Positions 1 through 12,301 of a stretch of DNA of 64,000 nt are shown here, piece by piece. Under the pieces are notes generated by a model. The model saw only the letters and a program-made list of their open reading frames with translations, was not told the origin of the DNA and searched no databases. Every line of letters starts with the position of its first letter. Position 1 is the first letter of the stretch. Source of the DNA: Sipunculus nudus. Taxonomy: Eukaryota; Annelida; Sipuncula; Golfingiida; Sipunculidae. The stretch covers positions 33,932,164-33,996,163 of the forward strand of contig CM049315.1 in the NCBI GenBank assembly GCA_026874595.1, in the 5' to 3' direction. The position numbers and the translations under genes were made by a program.

Positions 1-372
1 GACAGATGAGACAGACGGGCTGTGAGACATTTGTGGGGCAGATGGCGCTGCGATAGCCCCTTCGTGAAAAAAATGTAAAATTTCTCTCTTTTTAGGGGAT
101 ATATTGAAAATGGTCCCCTTAGGACTCAATTTGCATTATTCTCTAGTGTTAAAATTTTCTTGTCTTTGCCACAGAAGTGTTGCGTGTCAAATTTGAGTGC
201 CACTATCGCCACCAGATCATTACAGAATATATATGACCAAAGTCGCAACTCACAGAACCCGTTTTATGTCAACTTCACCAATGCAGTTAGGACCAGTTTC
301 GCTGATTTGTGCATCCTTGTCGATGAATAATTGTGACCTTGCTAAGTGATAGCGATGCAGCCAAAATCTATC
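1..372. other. left-edge stretch, nothing firm
   Basis: A plus-strand reading frame is open from the window edge to a TAG at about position 57 and could be the tail of a gene lying to the left, but 18 codons are too few to support it. The rest is AT-rich and shows no gene or recognisable repeat. Confidence 0.2.
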
Positions 373-594
373 CTAATAGCCTAATATGGCCTTAAATGTC
401 TTTCTTATCTTAATGAGGACCAACAAACCAAAAACTAGTGTTGTTATCACAGTCAACACAAGGTGGCAGCAGCAACACTGGTGTTGGGAATCAGCTACAA
501 TTTCATGATGGACCATCGTTAACAATCCGTTGACCTTCACCGAGCGATAATCAGAAATAATCGGTTGCCTAAGTGTATGAAAATTGGCATACAT
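373..594 (-). CDS. candidate small membrane protein ORF (73 aa)
   Basis: I do not recognise this ORF. It starts at a true ATG in the context aaaATGt and encodes 73 residues. The N-terminal half is polar. A CCCC run at residues 40-43 directly precedes a hydrophobic segment of about 17 residues (LVLTVITTLVFGLLVLI), followed by a basic tail (KIRKTFK). That arrangement is what a single-pass or tail-anchored protein with palmitoylation-prone cysteines would look like. No splice signals or polyadenylation signal were tied to it, and an AT-rich genome yields some ORFs of this size by chance. It could equally be an exon of a larger gene. Confidence 0.3.
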   Translation of the reverse strand: MYANFHTLRQPIISDYRSVKVNGLLTMVHHEIVADSQHQCCCCHLVLTVITTLVFGLLVLIKIRKTFKAILGY

Positions 595-1341
595 TTTGGC
601 TAATATAATCTAATAATTTCATAGCCTGTTTTTTTTTATTTTAAACTTAGGTATGAATGTATTAGTAAACACATTTTTCTAAAGTTTTCTCACATAAATT
701 AAATGATAGTGTATCTCTCCTCATCCCAAAGCCTTAATTATGTGTAAATCTTTGCAATCGATCATGGCACTGCACAATCGATAATCAGATCATATGCATT
801 CAACTGACCGATGATCGATCGTAATCGTTCAGTGGTCCATCATCAAGTAACACGGTAAAGGGAGAGATCTTTCGCTTGCTCTTCGTCGTTTGATAAAGTC
901 AGTTAAAATGCGGACACTGCGGAGAGGGAAACTCAAAATGTTAACTAAATATTTCCTTAAAGAGAGAAGACATTTTAGAAAAAGGAACATGCAATGATGC
1001 CTACCTTTAACGGCAATGTACAAAATGTGAAAGTGAACAGATATTAGGACGAATCATTCTTTTTAAATATTACAATAGGAGTATGATTTTGCCAGTATTT
1101 CCAGGGTAATTGTCAGATAACCGTGAATTAGCCTGATGAATCATCATTTTATGCTAAGATTTATGTTAAGCCAGAATTACACTATCGCTGGTCGTAGAGT
1201 CTTACCGATTTTCGGAGATAAGCGCCGGAAACATTCCAAGGACGACCTTCTTGTGTACACTTGCCGATTATCCCCCCTGACAAAAGTGAACCCTTGTTAA
1301 TACACCCATGGAACTACTTAAAATATGTGTCTTTTCATTAA
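595..1341. other. gene-free stretch
   Basis: AT-rich sequence. The only ORF, on the minus strand at 829-1023, lacks coding character. Nothing else was seen. Confidence 0.5.
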
Positions 1342-1710
1342 GCTAACATTCCAAATATGCGTATGCGGTACTTATGCGTATGAAGTACGTATGTGTAATG
1401 CAGCAAGAAAACGGACGTCTGTGATTTACGTATGTGAATGCGGTAAGTATGCAGCAAAATCGGGCTAAAAGTACAGAGATACCCTAATCTTGACGTCAAA
1501 GGAATTTTCTCGTCCGTTACCATGTGTATGCGTTTTTAATCGTTACCTAGGTAACACTAAGCGACTTGACGTGCTGAAAACACATACGTATATACGCATA
1601 CGTACTGCATACCATACATGGAATCACTCCATAAAAATAATGTGTCCGATTCCTGGCTGCATACACATGCGCAAGCATATGCACGGCGTACACATGTGTC
1701 GAATGCTAAC
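1342..1710. mobile_element. possible MITE with TTAA flanks
   Basis: The left end GCTAACATTC and the right end GAATGCTAAC are imperfect inverted repeats about 370 bp apart. TTAA lies immediately outside the left end (1338-1341) and one base outside the right end (1712-1715), as expected for a piggyBac-type target site. The subterminal regions (about 1357-1455 and 1577-1690) are rich in GCATACGTA-like words and also pair with each other. There is no coding capacity. The family assignment is an inference from the TTAA only. Confidence 0.4.
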
Positions 1711-1798
1711 TTTAAGCTGAAATCTCTTTCCAAAAGGGAGCCATAATCGGTAGTAGTAAATAACAAATTAAGGTCGTCGACGGATTGTGTCTCGCGTC

Positions 1799-2078
1799 CT
1801 GCCACGCAGGGGCGTCAATATAGGGGGGGGGGTATATATACCCCCCACTTTTTGGCAAGGGGGGATGGTCAATGTAATCATCCCCCCCCCCCCTTTTCAG
1901 AGAATAACATATAGTATTGCAAATGACATTTATTAATAAATAGAATTAAAGACTTTTGATCCATTTTCTAAACAATTAAACAATGTTATATCTAAACATT
2001 GCTTAGAATTCACAAAATAACTTATTTTCTAGAACATTATATAATTATTTGAAATATGATTAAGTATATATATAATAA

Positions 2079-2115
<37 letters not shown>

Positions 2116-2217
2116 GAATCTGTCACTCGAAGACTCTGAAAAAGGTGTGTGTGTGTGTGTATATATACAAATTCATCCCCCCCCCCCGGAAGATAAATTG
2201 ACGCCACTGCTGCCACG
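1799..2217. mobile_element. hAT-type MITE with perfect 8-bp target duplication
   Basis: The element body is 1807-2209 (403 bp). Its ends are CAGGGGCGTCAAT and, on the other strand, CAGTGGCGTCAAT, so they are 12 of 13 bp inverted repeats. Directly outside both ends is the same octamer CTGCCACG (1799-1806 and 2210-2217), the hallmark of hAT transposition. Runs of G and C just inside the ends can pair. The interior is AT-rich with a (TA)n tract at 2080-2112 and a (GT)n tract near 2144-2161. It has no ORF of its own. A second copy lies in the opposite orientation at 26622-26999. Confidence 0.85.
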
Positions 2218-3412
2218 AAAATCGACAGAACCATCTGACCAGCGACCGCCGTCTGGTTTAACCCCGGCTTTATGAAAGCATGTGGCACATTTGACCCCGT
2301 TAATGTTGATTTCACGTCGGAAGCCAGTATCCGCTACCTCGAACAACTAGTCTATAGTCCAGAACTGGTCGCTAAAAGACCTCATACCCTCCCCCTCCCC
2401 TCCCCCTCGCCCCAGAGTTAGGAAAGTTTTACTTCAGAGTTAGGAAATATATCACGCTTATCCTTTATTCAGCGTTATCATATCGATAATAATATCAAAC
2501 AAATATATCCGAAAAAAATATGCAATACCGTATATAAGGAATCTTAACGTGTCACGTTCGTTTAACCGAAATCCTAGAGGAGTCACAATCAGCATGATTT
2601 TCACAAACAGAGCAGTAAAAAAAACTAACTATAAATTGATTTACATTAGGTACATGACAAAGTGAAATTCGAGTGTCGTTTGTCCCCTAAGGGAATACTC
2701 TCGCCGGTATCCTAAGCGGCGTTGTACAGTGTACGGAAAGGGGCAGGTCACAGCCTGCAAATTACATATACAAAATAATCATCAGATTATACAAAACAAT
2801 TAGCTTTAGCTTCTTGACAGAGATATTATAAGAACCTACGAGCCAGAAGAAAAGGCAAAACCATGAAAAAAAGGATATATTTAAAATGTAACAGGTATAC
2901 CTCCTGAATGGTTCCTTATTATTATATTAATTATAATTTATATATTATATTAATTATAAGTTATTAATTATAATTAATAATTAATTATTATTAATTTATT
3001 AGACTAATCAGTCTGTACTTTCAAATTATCGTTTCAAAAAGACAAGGTATTTAAGAAGATTATATCAATTTTCAGATCTGGCTTTTTACACTTTAAACCA
3101 GTGAGGCGTAACTAAAGGACAACAGAGGAAACTGTAAAAATTCATGTAAACAGTTACTGGGCTGTATTAATGTATAATTTCTTGAGTTTTTGAAGGACTA
3201 CGTATACGTTTAGAGACACAAGAGGTACTGAAAGTATGCAAGTTGAGACACACTGAAACTTGTAAGATAGATTAACAATGTGGGATGTCCCAGTCTATAA
3301 CACGTTCGAGGTGTACCAACCAATAGATCTTAATTTGTCCATTTGCGCATGCGCGCTCTCAGGGACAGAAGATTCCTATAATGCTCTGTTACACCACCAT
3401 TAATTATATACC

Positions 3413-3413
<1 letters not shown>
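2218..3413. other. gene-free AT-rich stretch
   Basis: No ORF or exon is supported. A nearly pure TTAATTA-type AT island occupies about 2930-3001. Confidence 0.5.

Positions 3414-3471
<58 letters not shown>
3414..3471. repeat. (TA)n microsatellite
   Basis: An almost perfect TA dinucleotide run of about 58 bp, abutting the left end of the Tigger-like element. The insertion target of that element is also TA. Confidence 0.95.
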
Positions 3472-3474
<3 letters not shown>

Positions 3475-4370
3475 CAGTGAAACCTCCTTGTGTAAAACTC
3501 GGTTAAGTCGAATTTCCGCATGCATGTGTCGAAGTCGAATGTGGAGTCCCTGCAAAAGCCGTTAAAACCTTATTAACTCCTTTTGGGTCGAATTCGGTTG
3601 TGTCAAAAACCTTATGTGTCGAAGTGTTTTGTTGGCCCCAGCTAGTATTTCTATCGCTTAACTCGAAGTCATGTCGCTTGGATGTTTGGATAACCGTTGT
3701 GCACGGTCCATTAATCATACCTACGGCCGTGATGACCAGTTACATAATTAATACCTGCAAGGATCGTATTCATCAAGCGCGATGGTTTACACACCTGGTC
3801 CGTTGTGTACCTGTTTTGCCATTACCTACTCATGATCAGGCATTTCTTCTTTCGCCAACAAAACCATTATTTGAAATAAGAAATTATTAATAAACCTGAC
3901 ATAATGGAATCCTTACCTCAGATGTGTATGGGATACACATATACAGATCTCTAGAGTACGTTATACTGCTTTACTGCTTAACTTTTTGTATTGTTCGTGT
4001 CCTTTTTGCTATGGCGTCGCAGCCTTCTCAAGTTTGATGTGAAGACCATTGAACGAAAGTACGAAGCACTGGTCCGGGTAGAACGTGGTGGCAAGACCAA
4101 GACACGGATTGCATTTGATGAATTGTGTGCTTGCTTTTATACCTGTATGTGCTCCCATTTCACTTTCTTGATTTTCCTGATCCTATTTTTTGTGGTACTT
4201 GTGCGCTTTGTTTATTAAAAGATAAATTCATTAAAAATCTGTGTTGTTCTTTCATTTAAAAATTAGTTAGAACTATATAATAAAGGCCCTGTATACATGT
4301 GCAGCATTTATTGATAATAATTAAGGATACAGATGACTGAATAAAATGAATATCGGTTGAGGTTTTACTG
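3475..4370 (+). mobile_element. pogo/Tigger-like DNA transposon remnant
   Basis: The ends are CAGTGAAACCTC and, inverted, CAGTAAAACCTC, with TA on both outer sides (3473-3474 and 4371-4372), the duplication expected of Tc1/mariner-pogo elements. Inside, around 4009-4140, a reading frame encodes KYEALVRVERGGKTKTRIAF, which resembles the N-terminal helix-turn-helix of Tigger/CENP-B-like transposases. An ATG-GCG-TCG start with a following stop is visible at 4011. At 896 bp the element is far too short for an intact transposase, so this is a deletion derivative. A lone end of the same family, in the opposite orientation, is at 47880-47916. Confidence 0.75.
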
Positions 4371-4374
4371 TATA

Positions 4375-6960
4375 TACATATTGTCTTGAATCGCCGCACA
4401 AAAGACCACCGACGTATTAAGGATATGGAATTCTTTCCTAAGACACATCGCCTCAAATCAGCAATCATTGATCCATAGTTGCCAAAGGGGCAGAGATTCG
4501 GTTCCCCTGAACTTTGAGTTCCGTTCCTGGTACATTTACAATTAATAATACTATAAATACGTCAGTTCATGGATGAAGTTATATAATGCCGCTTTAATGC
4601 ACATTAAAATACAACTAGCCCTTCCGGATAAGCAGCAATAAAATTCGGTATTCCCGTTTGCATTAGGCAGACCTTGACGTCATAAAAGGTACATAAACAT
4701 TTCAATAGTATGCGTATTATCTTACGCGATTAATCGACTTATACTAAGTACAATGGACCCAGCAAAAATATCTTAATATAAAAAAAGCTTTTGGGACAAG
4801 TGCGAGAGTTGGCTCGCACAGTGTTTGATAAGACCAGGGAAATATGACAACGCCAAGGTGCTAATCATATTGCGGATTAAGTTTCACTGTGATTGGGCCC
4901 GTAGCAACAAAGAGCTCGGCAAAACAGCATGACGGCAATGATGGCAGATTATTGCAGGATACATGTGACGCAATAAACAATGTAGAACCATTCGGATACA
5001 CAATACGGTTCTATGAATACCAAACCCCACTCTTCACGGGAAACATGCAATACTTAAAAGCAATATAGGTAATGACTTGTAAACTATCGGCCTTTTTTAG
5101 CAGACGGTCTGGCCGAACTGTTAGTAGATTCAATGCTAATATAAACCATCCACTTCGTTTAGACGTATCAGCATTGCTTTATACTCTGAGATATTCCCCC
5201 GGCCGGCTCGTCATGTAAAAAATAAGCTGATTATAACCCCGTTGATTGTGATATTAATGTCAAGCGGGTCACGCCTGTCACTGATAAGAGGTACATGATT
5301 GCATATCACTGCCAGTTCACCGATGATCTTTAGAACTTTAATCCACGCACGGTGAACATAGATTTTTTTTCTTGTTACTTTGCGCGGAATAGCTTCAGAC
5401 CTAACGCAAACAGACATGTGAGGTGTTTGGTTTCCCACTTTCATCCAGTGAGCTTCGATCGCTTCTTACCAGAGGAACGCTCCTGTAACCCGGTACACCT
5501 AACGAATAACAGTTTGAACATCAATAGCAAGCCACTGACGTGGAGTGTTAATAACCGGCCAGGCCGCACAGATCACGGGCTACTACAAAGCTTGCTGTTT
5601 CGCTGTTTCGCTGTTTCACTCTCCCCATAATAGTTTCATGTGTTCCGTGTTTACCTTCCAGCTGTGCCGCCAATAATAAGCGACAGGGGGTCCACATCGT
5701 GATACAAACATAGCATCTACATGTTCTGGACGCGAGGTAACCATGTAAACGGATCCTGATTTTAACTACATTCGCCCTGCTCGACAGGTAAGGAACGTAA
5801 CTTTCAACTTTATCGGCAGTAATGAAATGGGTTTTCTATAAGATTGCGTGATCAATGTAATCCCATTTCATTGGTAAATGGGTAAATGGCTTCTTACTCA
5901 AGGACGCTGCAAATGGCAGGGCTGCCAAATGCCATGAATTGGTTGGATTTTATTGGATTCGCGAATCTGTACTCACCATCTGATTTGCAATAGGGTGTTC
6001 TTTTTCTTAATATATTCCTATCAAATCTTTTATATACCTAATCCATCATTATAGCGTTTATATAAATGTCAATAAACTGACAAGAAGAAATATGTTGAAA
6101 TATGATTCCCATTCGTATTTTCATAGAAGTGTGCTGGATTAGATTTGAAACTGCTCGTATATGTCACTACCTCTGAGTTTCGAAGCTTATAATAACCAGC
6201 TTCATAACATATTTGATTACCTATTTATTAACAACAAGAATTTGTATAGACATTTCACCAGACAGCAGATACACCTCCATGTACCAAAGGCAAACTATGC
6301 TACATTACAGAGGTGATTTCTTTTGAAATTCACTTTCATCAAAATTAAATATATACTTTTTACTCTCCTGTATTAAAGCTAGTTTAAGGCAATACGTGTT
6401 GGAAAATTATGTTGGAAAATTTTAAAAAATGCTATATTTCGTATTCCTCATCAACATAAGTTAACACTGCAAGTCAAATTTGCAGGGTATTTCATACTAT
6501 TATGCATCATGTAGTTGCTGTTACTTTTGTTTATTTCACTTGCACCAGCCATTTGTAACTTATCTGTTGGGATTTATGAGAGAGTATATACACACTTTGG
6601 GTCTCAATCTCTCTTTGTTTTAGTTTGAATATTGCATTCATTCACTTGTTTATGAATTTCATTATAAATGTGTTTTCAAACTGGAATAATAAATACAATT
6701 GAATTCGTCAGGTTAACGTTAACTTTACCTGTACATGCTTCAAGGACTGATATAATTCTTTCATTCCGTCCTGAAAACAACATTAGAGTTAAATAGTTTA
6801 ATATAATTTGGCCCCTGCAATTCTAAAGCCTAATGTTCCTATTTTGCCCTTTATTATTCTTGTATCAATGGAAGATTTTTTTATCCAACAGTTTTAACGT
6901 GTTTCGTATTATTTTGCTATAACATATCAGTTGGACAATGTATTTCTTTATGTAACGGGA
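4375..6960. other. long gene-free stretch
   Basis: No exon with convincing splice sites was found. A 77-codon minus-strand ORF at 5211-5444 and a 92-codon plus-strand ORF at 5352-5630 overlap each other, and neither shows a recognisable domain. They are recorded here but not called. Confidence 0.45.
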
Positions 6961-6969
6961 CCAGACATG

Positions 6970-6977
6970 TATAAAAT
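6970..6977 (+). promoter_or_regulatory. TATA-box-like sequence upstream of the 84-aa gene
   Basis: TATAAAAT lies about 130 bp upstream of the ATG at 7108, which would place a transcription start near 7000. TATA-like words are common in this AT-rich DNA, so support comes only from position. Confidence 0.25.
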
Positions 6978-7107
6978 ACTAGTAGAATTATTAGTAGTAC
7001 TACTAAAAGTAGTAGTTTTAACATCGTCACTTTAATTTCTGTTACACTGGCGGGCGGGAACTCAAAACTACTACTGTTTCACTGAAGGTTACAAGATTTC
7101 TGGCCAC

Positions 7108-7684
7108 ATGTCTCGCAAACCCTCGGCAAGCATCGGGAAACATCGGGAACTGACAGGGCGAGTGAATCAAGAACTCGATCACTTCATGATGTATAAACTA
7201 TTGAGGCCTACTACCACGTCTGTCAATAACACCCTGCCGAGCAAGCAAAGTTAGTTCAAACTTACAGACGTTATAGATATGTATTTCACTTAGATATGTC
7301 TATGGTTAAAGTAACATCCCGCAAGCAAGCAAAAATAGTTCACATTTACAGATGTTAAACATTGAACTTAGATATCACTATTTTGAAGTATCAGTATTTG
7401 ATGGGGAAGACTGGTTCGAATGATTAACAATAGATGGCGTTGTCTTGCAAATTATAGAATCAGGAAAATTATAATTACTGATGTAATAATTAAACGAAAT
7501 TGCAGCAAACATCTTCTCTGGTCTAGTTAGTATATTATGTTACAAGGGGTCATTATTGTTATTCATTTCAGCGATTCAACTGGAAGGAACTATCCATGAA
7601 TTTGAGGAAAAACGGAAACATGACCCAGATGGCGCTCCATACAGAGACTTTTACAAAACTATAGCAGCACAGAAACCACGATAG
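7108..7684 (+). CDS. small two-exon protein of unknown function (84 aa)
   Basis: Exon 1 is 7108-7249. It opens with ATG in a good context (gccacATGt) and ends at a GTTAGT donor. Exon 2 is 7572-7684, after a TTTCAG acceptor, and ends in TAG. The phases fit exactly (one base plus two), giving 84 residues with no internal stop. The protein is hydrophilic, begins MSRKPSASIGKHRELTGRVN, and has an acidic-basic stretch HEFEEKRKHDPDG near residues 56-68. There is no signal peptide or membrane segment, so a small cytosolic or nuclear protein is likely. I do not recognise the family. The end of exon 1 and its donor are duplicated about 80 bp downstream in the intron, but the second copy has lost the GT. 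A possible polyadenylation signal is AATAAA at 8388-8393. Confidence 0.5.
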
Positions 7685-7782
7685 TAGGCATGCATCTCCC
7701 CCGTTGGTTTTATTCGCAACTATGTTACTGAAGACTTAAGATAAAAAATACTTATTTGACATTTGAGTTCCGTTTACTCTCT

Positions 7783-7841
7783 AAGGACTCAGACTCGGAC
7801 TCGAGTGTGTTGGACTTGGACTCGGACTTGGACTCGGATGT
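7783..7841. repeat. GACTCG/GACTTG short tandem repeat
   Basis: Irregular hexamer repeats of the type GGACTCGGACT run for about 60 bp just downstream of the 84-aa gene, probably in its 3' untranslated region. Confidence 0.7.
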
Positions 7842-7859
7842 TGTGGAATCGACTACATT

Positions 7860-9978
7860 ATAAGTGTTATATATACATCAGAACATTGGATAATTTTGCA
7901 GTTACGTTGTGGAAACGCAACATATATGTTTATGTATAGGGCATTTACTTACTGGATCATGCAATAAGATAAACAGTATTATATGTAGATATGTATATAG
8001 TGTGTTACAGATATTATTCGTATTAAACCTTAACAAAAACTTTCTTTGTTTGTACGTTTTCTTCGTATACCAAAAAATAATGTGAAGCAGATATTGTCTA
8101 TGAATGGCTTTCTTTCTAATTTCGTATGAAAACGAAATTCATGGTTCACAAAGAAGTTAGTTTTTACTTATTAGGACTTTCGGAAATTTGCTGTATGAAA
8201 GTAATTCCATGTTCACCAGTTTAGACTTTACTCTCTCATCCTGGTATCTCATTGTTAGTGTGTGCCGATCAGTTGATTATATCGGTGGTTGGTCATTTGG
8301 TTTCATATACTTTCATAATCGATTAAGTTGAATTTTTGTATAATCTATAAAAAAACGATTATATGTATAAATACACAGGCAGAGATAAATAAAAAGAATG
8401 AGCAGCTTATACAACATTCAAACTGAACTTGAAGCAATCAGTGAACAAGTGTCAACAACCCGGTCAAGAACGTGAATGTAAAAAAAAATATGCGTTCTGT
8501 TAGTAGTGCCTGTTTTAAAATTGGCCCCGTTCTGTCACTGTTATACTAACAACGACAAAAACCGGAGGACCACACATTGTGTGTATGATTATTATGTTTA
8601 CATAATACTGAGTCTTTAATCGAATATTTGTTTATATCAGCACATTTTACGAAAATATAGAAGGTTCATAAATAATCGATTAATGATTGAGCCTCGGTGT
8701 CATTTTTTTCCAAACAACGAAAATAATTTTCAACCAATGCCTACCATTTCACATGATCGTGAACTTTATAATCCCACACCTTGTCTGGTCAATTTCTTCT
8801 TCAGTGAAGGTTATAGAGTAACCTCATCTGTTAAGGACTACAACTTGACAAGCTGCAGGCCTTGGCTGTGGGTCGTATTTACAGTGAAAAGCTCCATTAA
8901 CACCGGTTTGACGGAGTGATTGATCTGGAACTTACTACATTCCGGACAATTTGTGAGACCAATATATACATAAACTTCGATTTGTTGCTTTACACACCTT
9001 GTAAAGGTAACTTTCAGATAAGGCTGTTTTACCTAAGAATTTACTGTATTTGTTTAAATGTGACCCACGCATCACACGGGGGTGGGGGGGGGGGGGGGAG
9101 CTGCCCCTCTGAGAACTGAGCATTCTAAGGCAAAATAAAAGTTGGCATTATTTGCAATAAAGTTCAATTTGACTGGTGACTATCACTCAGTTACCCTTAA
9201 GCAACGTAATTAGAGCGATGAGAACCTATATTATAAGAAAAATGCCCACAGAAATGGCAATTTATAGCAAATATTTTTAAAAAATTTCCACACACGGTTC
9301 TGCACGTTTTTTTTATAAAAAAAGAGGGACACCTTTCTTCATGACATTATTATCGGAGTGCAGATTTGATGTATGAAGACGAAAAAAATACTAAATTTAC
9401 CAAAATATCTTGTAAAAATAAAAAAAAATGGATTTCCAAGGGAAAAGACAAAATATTGGAGTCTCTTTTCATATTTTAATGGATTAGCCTGTCATATTTG
9501 TTACGATATATGGTCATTGTTTTAGGCAAACAATTAAGGAAAATATTAGAATTAATTTTCAATAAAAATCGGTCATATCTCTAATTTAGATTGAAGTAAT
9601 TTTATTCGACTGTCTTAATACATTTATAATGAGTAAAGGAACGACTACAGAATCAACGAGTTGGACATTGAACAAATTATAGTATAACTACTGAAAACAT
9701 GAGCAGACAGTGAATTAGAATGAAATATGTCTATGATAAATGTCGGAGCTGATCAGGTAGAAATAAAACTGGTTAATCGAATGGACACCATTGGACAGGT
9801 AGCGTAGGACAGTTGTTATAACTGAATTCGGGCCGAAATAAACTCATCTGTGCCCTTATTTCATCTGCTATGTAAAGTAGCAAACTGAAGGCGGTTAGTA
9901 ATAATTTCCATGTGGTTACCGCAATTCGGATTGGTCATGAATATAAATATACAGGTATAAAGCACAATCGAATCATCT

Positions 9979-9980
<2 letters not shown>
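7860..9980. other. gene-free stretch with weak ORFs
   Basis: A 25-codon ORF from an ATG at 8398 could be the start of a coding sequence but has no partner exon. The 78-codon ORF at 8683-8919 carries no recognisable domain. A poly(G) tract is at 9079-9099. Nothing here is firm. Confidence 0.4.
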
Positions 9981-9981
<1 letters not shown>

Positions 9982-10042
<61 letters not shown>

Positions 10043-10131
10043 GATAATTAAGAAAATTCGATCGATTTATATATAAAATATTTATATATATATTTTATAT
10101 AAATATATATATTATATATATGTGTATATAT

Positions 10132-10170
<39 letters not shown>
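9982..10170. repeat. compound (TA)n tract
   Basis: Two long TA runs (about 9982-10039 and 10080-10170) are separated by a short unique piece. The second runs straight into a pogo-type end at 10171. Confidence 0.95.
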
Positions 10171-10340
10171 CAGTGAAAACTAGTCTAACGGACACCTCAC
10201 TTAGACGGACAACTGGCTATAACGGACAATATAGAAAAGACCCTTCAAAATTCCCTATACCGTATGTTATGTATAAGCGGAACCTCTAAAAAGCGGACAC
10301 CTCACTACTGCGGACAACGGACAGCGGATTTCAAGTCAAA
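10171..10340 (+). mobile_element. pogo/mariner-type element end
   Basis: CAGTGAAAACTAGTC, preceded by TA, begins a stretch with repeated CGGACA words, a pattern common at the termini of pogo-type elements. No matching right end was found before the next (TA)n tract, so only a fragment is claimed. Confidence 0.45.
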
Positions 10341-10398
10341 CTAACAATATAAGAGTAAATGAACCTGACAAATACGGACACGATACGCCATCTCCGGC

Positions 10399-10400
<2 letters not shown>

Positions 10401-10456
<56 letters not shown>
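10401..10456. repeat. (TA)n microsatellite
   Basis: Perfect TA run of about 56 bp. Confidence 0.95.
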
Positions 10457-10458
<2 letters not shown>

Positions 10459-11097
10459 TTCATTCAGAAAAATCAATCTTGCTTACCAGGCATTTATTTG
10501 CGCCGTCATACCAAATCCCTATATTACGGTACATCAGGCAATATTACCACATACTATTGAAGCAAGCAAGAAAACATATTGTTTTATTTTATATTTATGC
10601 CCAGTAATTTTAAGATCTAAGTGAAGCACTTTAAAAGTCAGGCATCGAGCCCAACCAGGCAGAGAGCTTTCGTCGACACATCGGTGAGTGAGGTTGCCTG
10701 GTTTTCATGTAGAGCTTTAATTTTTTTCCCCATCAGAGAGAAGTCACAGCGCCTCGTACACGGTGACATAAACAGTCGTTAGTAACAATACACTCGTTAA
10801 AGCGCTAGGAATGACCTCTGTAAGAATAGGGTCTGTGTATAATCTCCAGGTAAATAAAGCTAGTTATGCAAGGATTCGTTATTTGTGGCGGTGGCTCAAT
10901 ACCTGACAGGCCTAGACCCCAGGCGGGCGCCGCTGTATGTACAAGGACAGCTGATTAAAAGCATGATCCCGGCAACTGTATCGAACAAATCGTCTGTCAA
11001 CAGCAATAGCGGTACTTCTAAACCAATACGCAGTCAGTGCGACTCTCGTGCACACGATGGGCCATGAATATACTCTGTATATACGCTGCTGACGTGT

Positions 11098-11148
<51 letters not shown>

Positions 11149-12300
11149 CCTACTGGTTATCTGCAATAAAAAACTGCTAGAATGCTCTTTAGTATGGGAT
11201 CAGAGCTTTATAATTATACAAATATAGATTAATCAAATGTTGACAGACATTTTCACGACCACGTAGTTTTGTGCAGCACGATGTTGCACTCATCAAGTAA
11301 GAATGTGACATTTTACAGTGCAACAGCATGTTGCATGTAACTTCTTAGTATTAAGATACTAAAATTTGACTCATCTATATTGATATAATTATATATGATA
11401 GGAGTGTTTAATGATATATTCAGAGCGTTTTTATACTGTGTACGACTAAAACTACATTGGATTCCTCATACACATACATACACCTACTCATACCGTCCAT
11501 AACATGGGTGCGTGGGAAGCATACTTCCACCAATAACTTACCAACTGTGCGTTATTAAAATTGTCACTGTTACGTATCGCTAATAGTGGGCTATTTATTT
11601 GACCTAGACATGATAACATTAAAGGTGCGTCCATGTTTGGCGGGAAGAACCATTTATGATTATTGCACCTTTCCCGGTAGGTTAAGTGTGACAAATTGGT
11701 CACTGCAATATCGGCAACAATCCGTCAATCTCTCCGTGACGTCACGCTCAACATAATTCCTTCTAAGCTCATAAACGCCAGCTTTGGCGTGAGGATTATT
11801 TATTAGTTCCATATCGAGCAGATTAAGTTGTTCTGGGCCGCCGAACAGACGGAGCGCTGAATCGTGTGGTTGTCACACCGCATGTCGGTGGGGTTATTGT
11901 CAACATAATCAAAAGCTCGGCCGTGACAAATTCAAGAACGCATTGTTAACGAAGGAGCCCCTCGCAGCAAGAACACAGCGCTGTTCAACTGAATGTTATT
12001 TACAGAAGGCAGTGGCGTTTGGTCTTTAATTCATTATATCATCCAGTGTTTCATTCAATTCAGTATATCCGCAAGCACCATAGTTGGCCACGTACTTATT
12101 GATATCGAAAAAAAAGCGTCGAGTGAGCTGCATTCTTGCCCATACGTGAAAGAGGATACTTCATTCTTTAAGTGACGTCGATAACATTTTATTGTGCGGG
12201 AGTATTGTGTATGTTGCTTTTTTGCTGGTGAAACAAATCAATATCGGGTTTTGGGTTATGCAGTCCGGTGGTACAGCAGCTTGAAGGCATTAGCCTGATT
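10457..12300. other. gene-free stretch
   Basis: Contains a (TA)n run at 11099-11143. Small ORFs at 10885-11067 and 11488-11703 have no recognisable domain or splice partner. No gene is called. Confidence 0.45.
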
Positions 12301-12301
12301 A

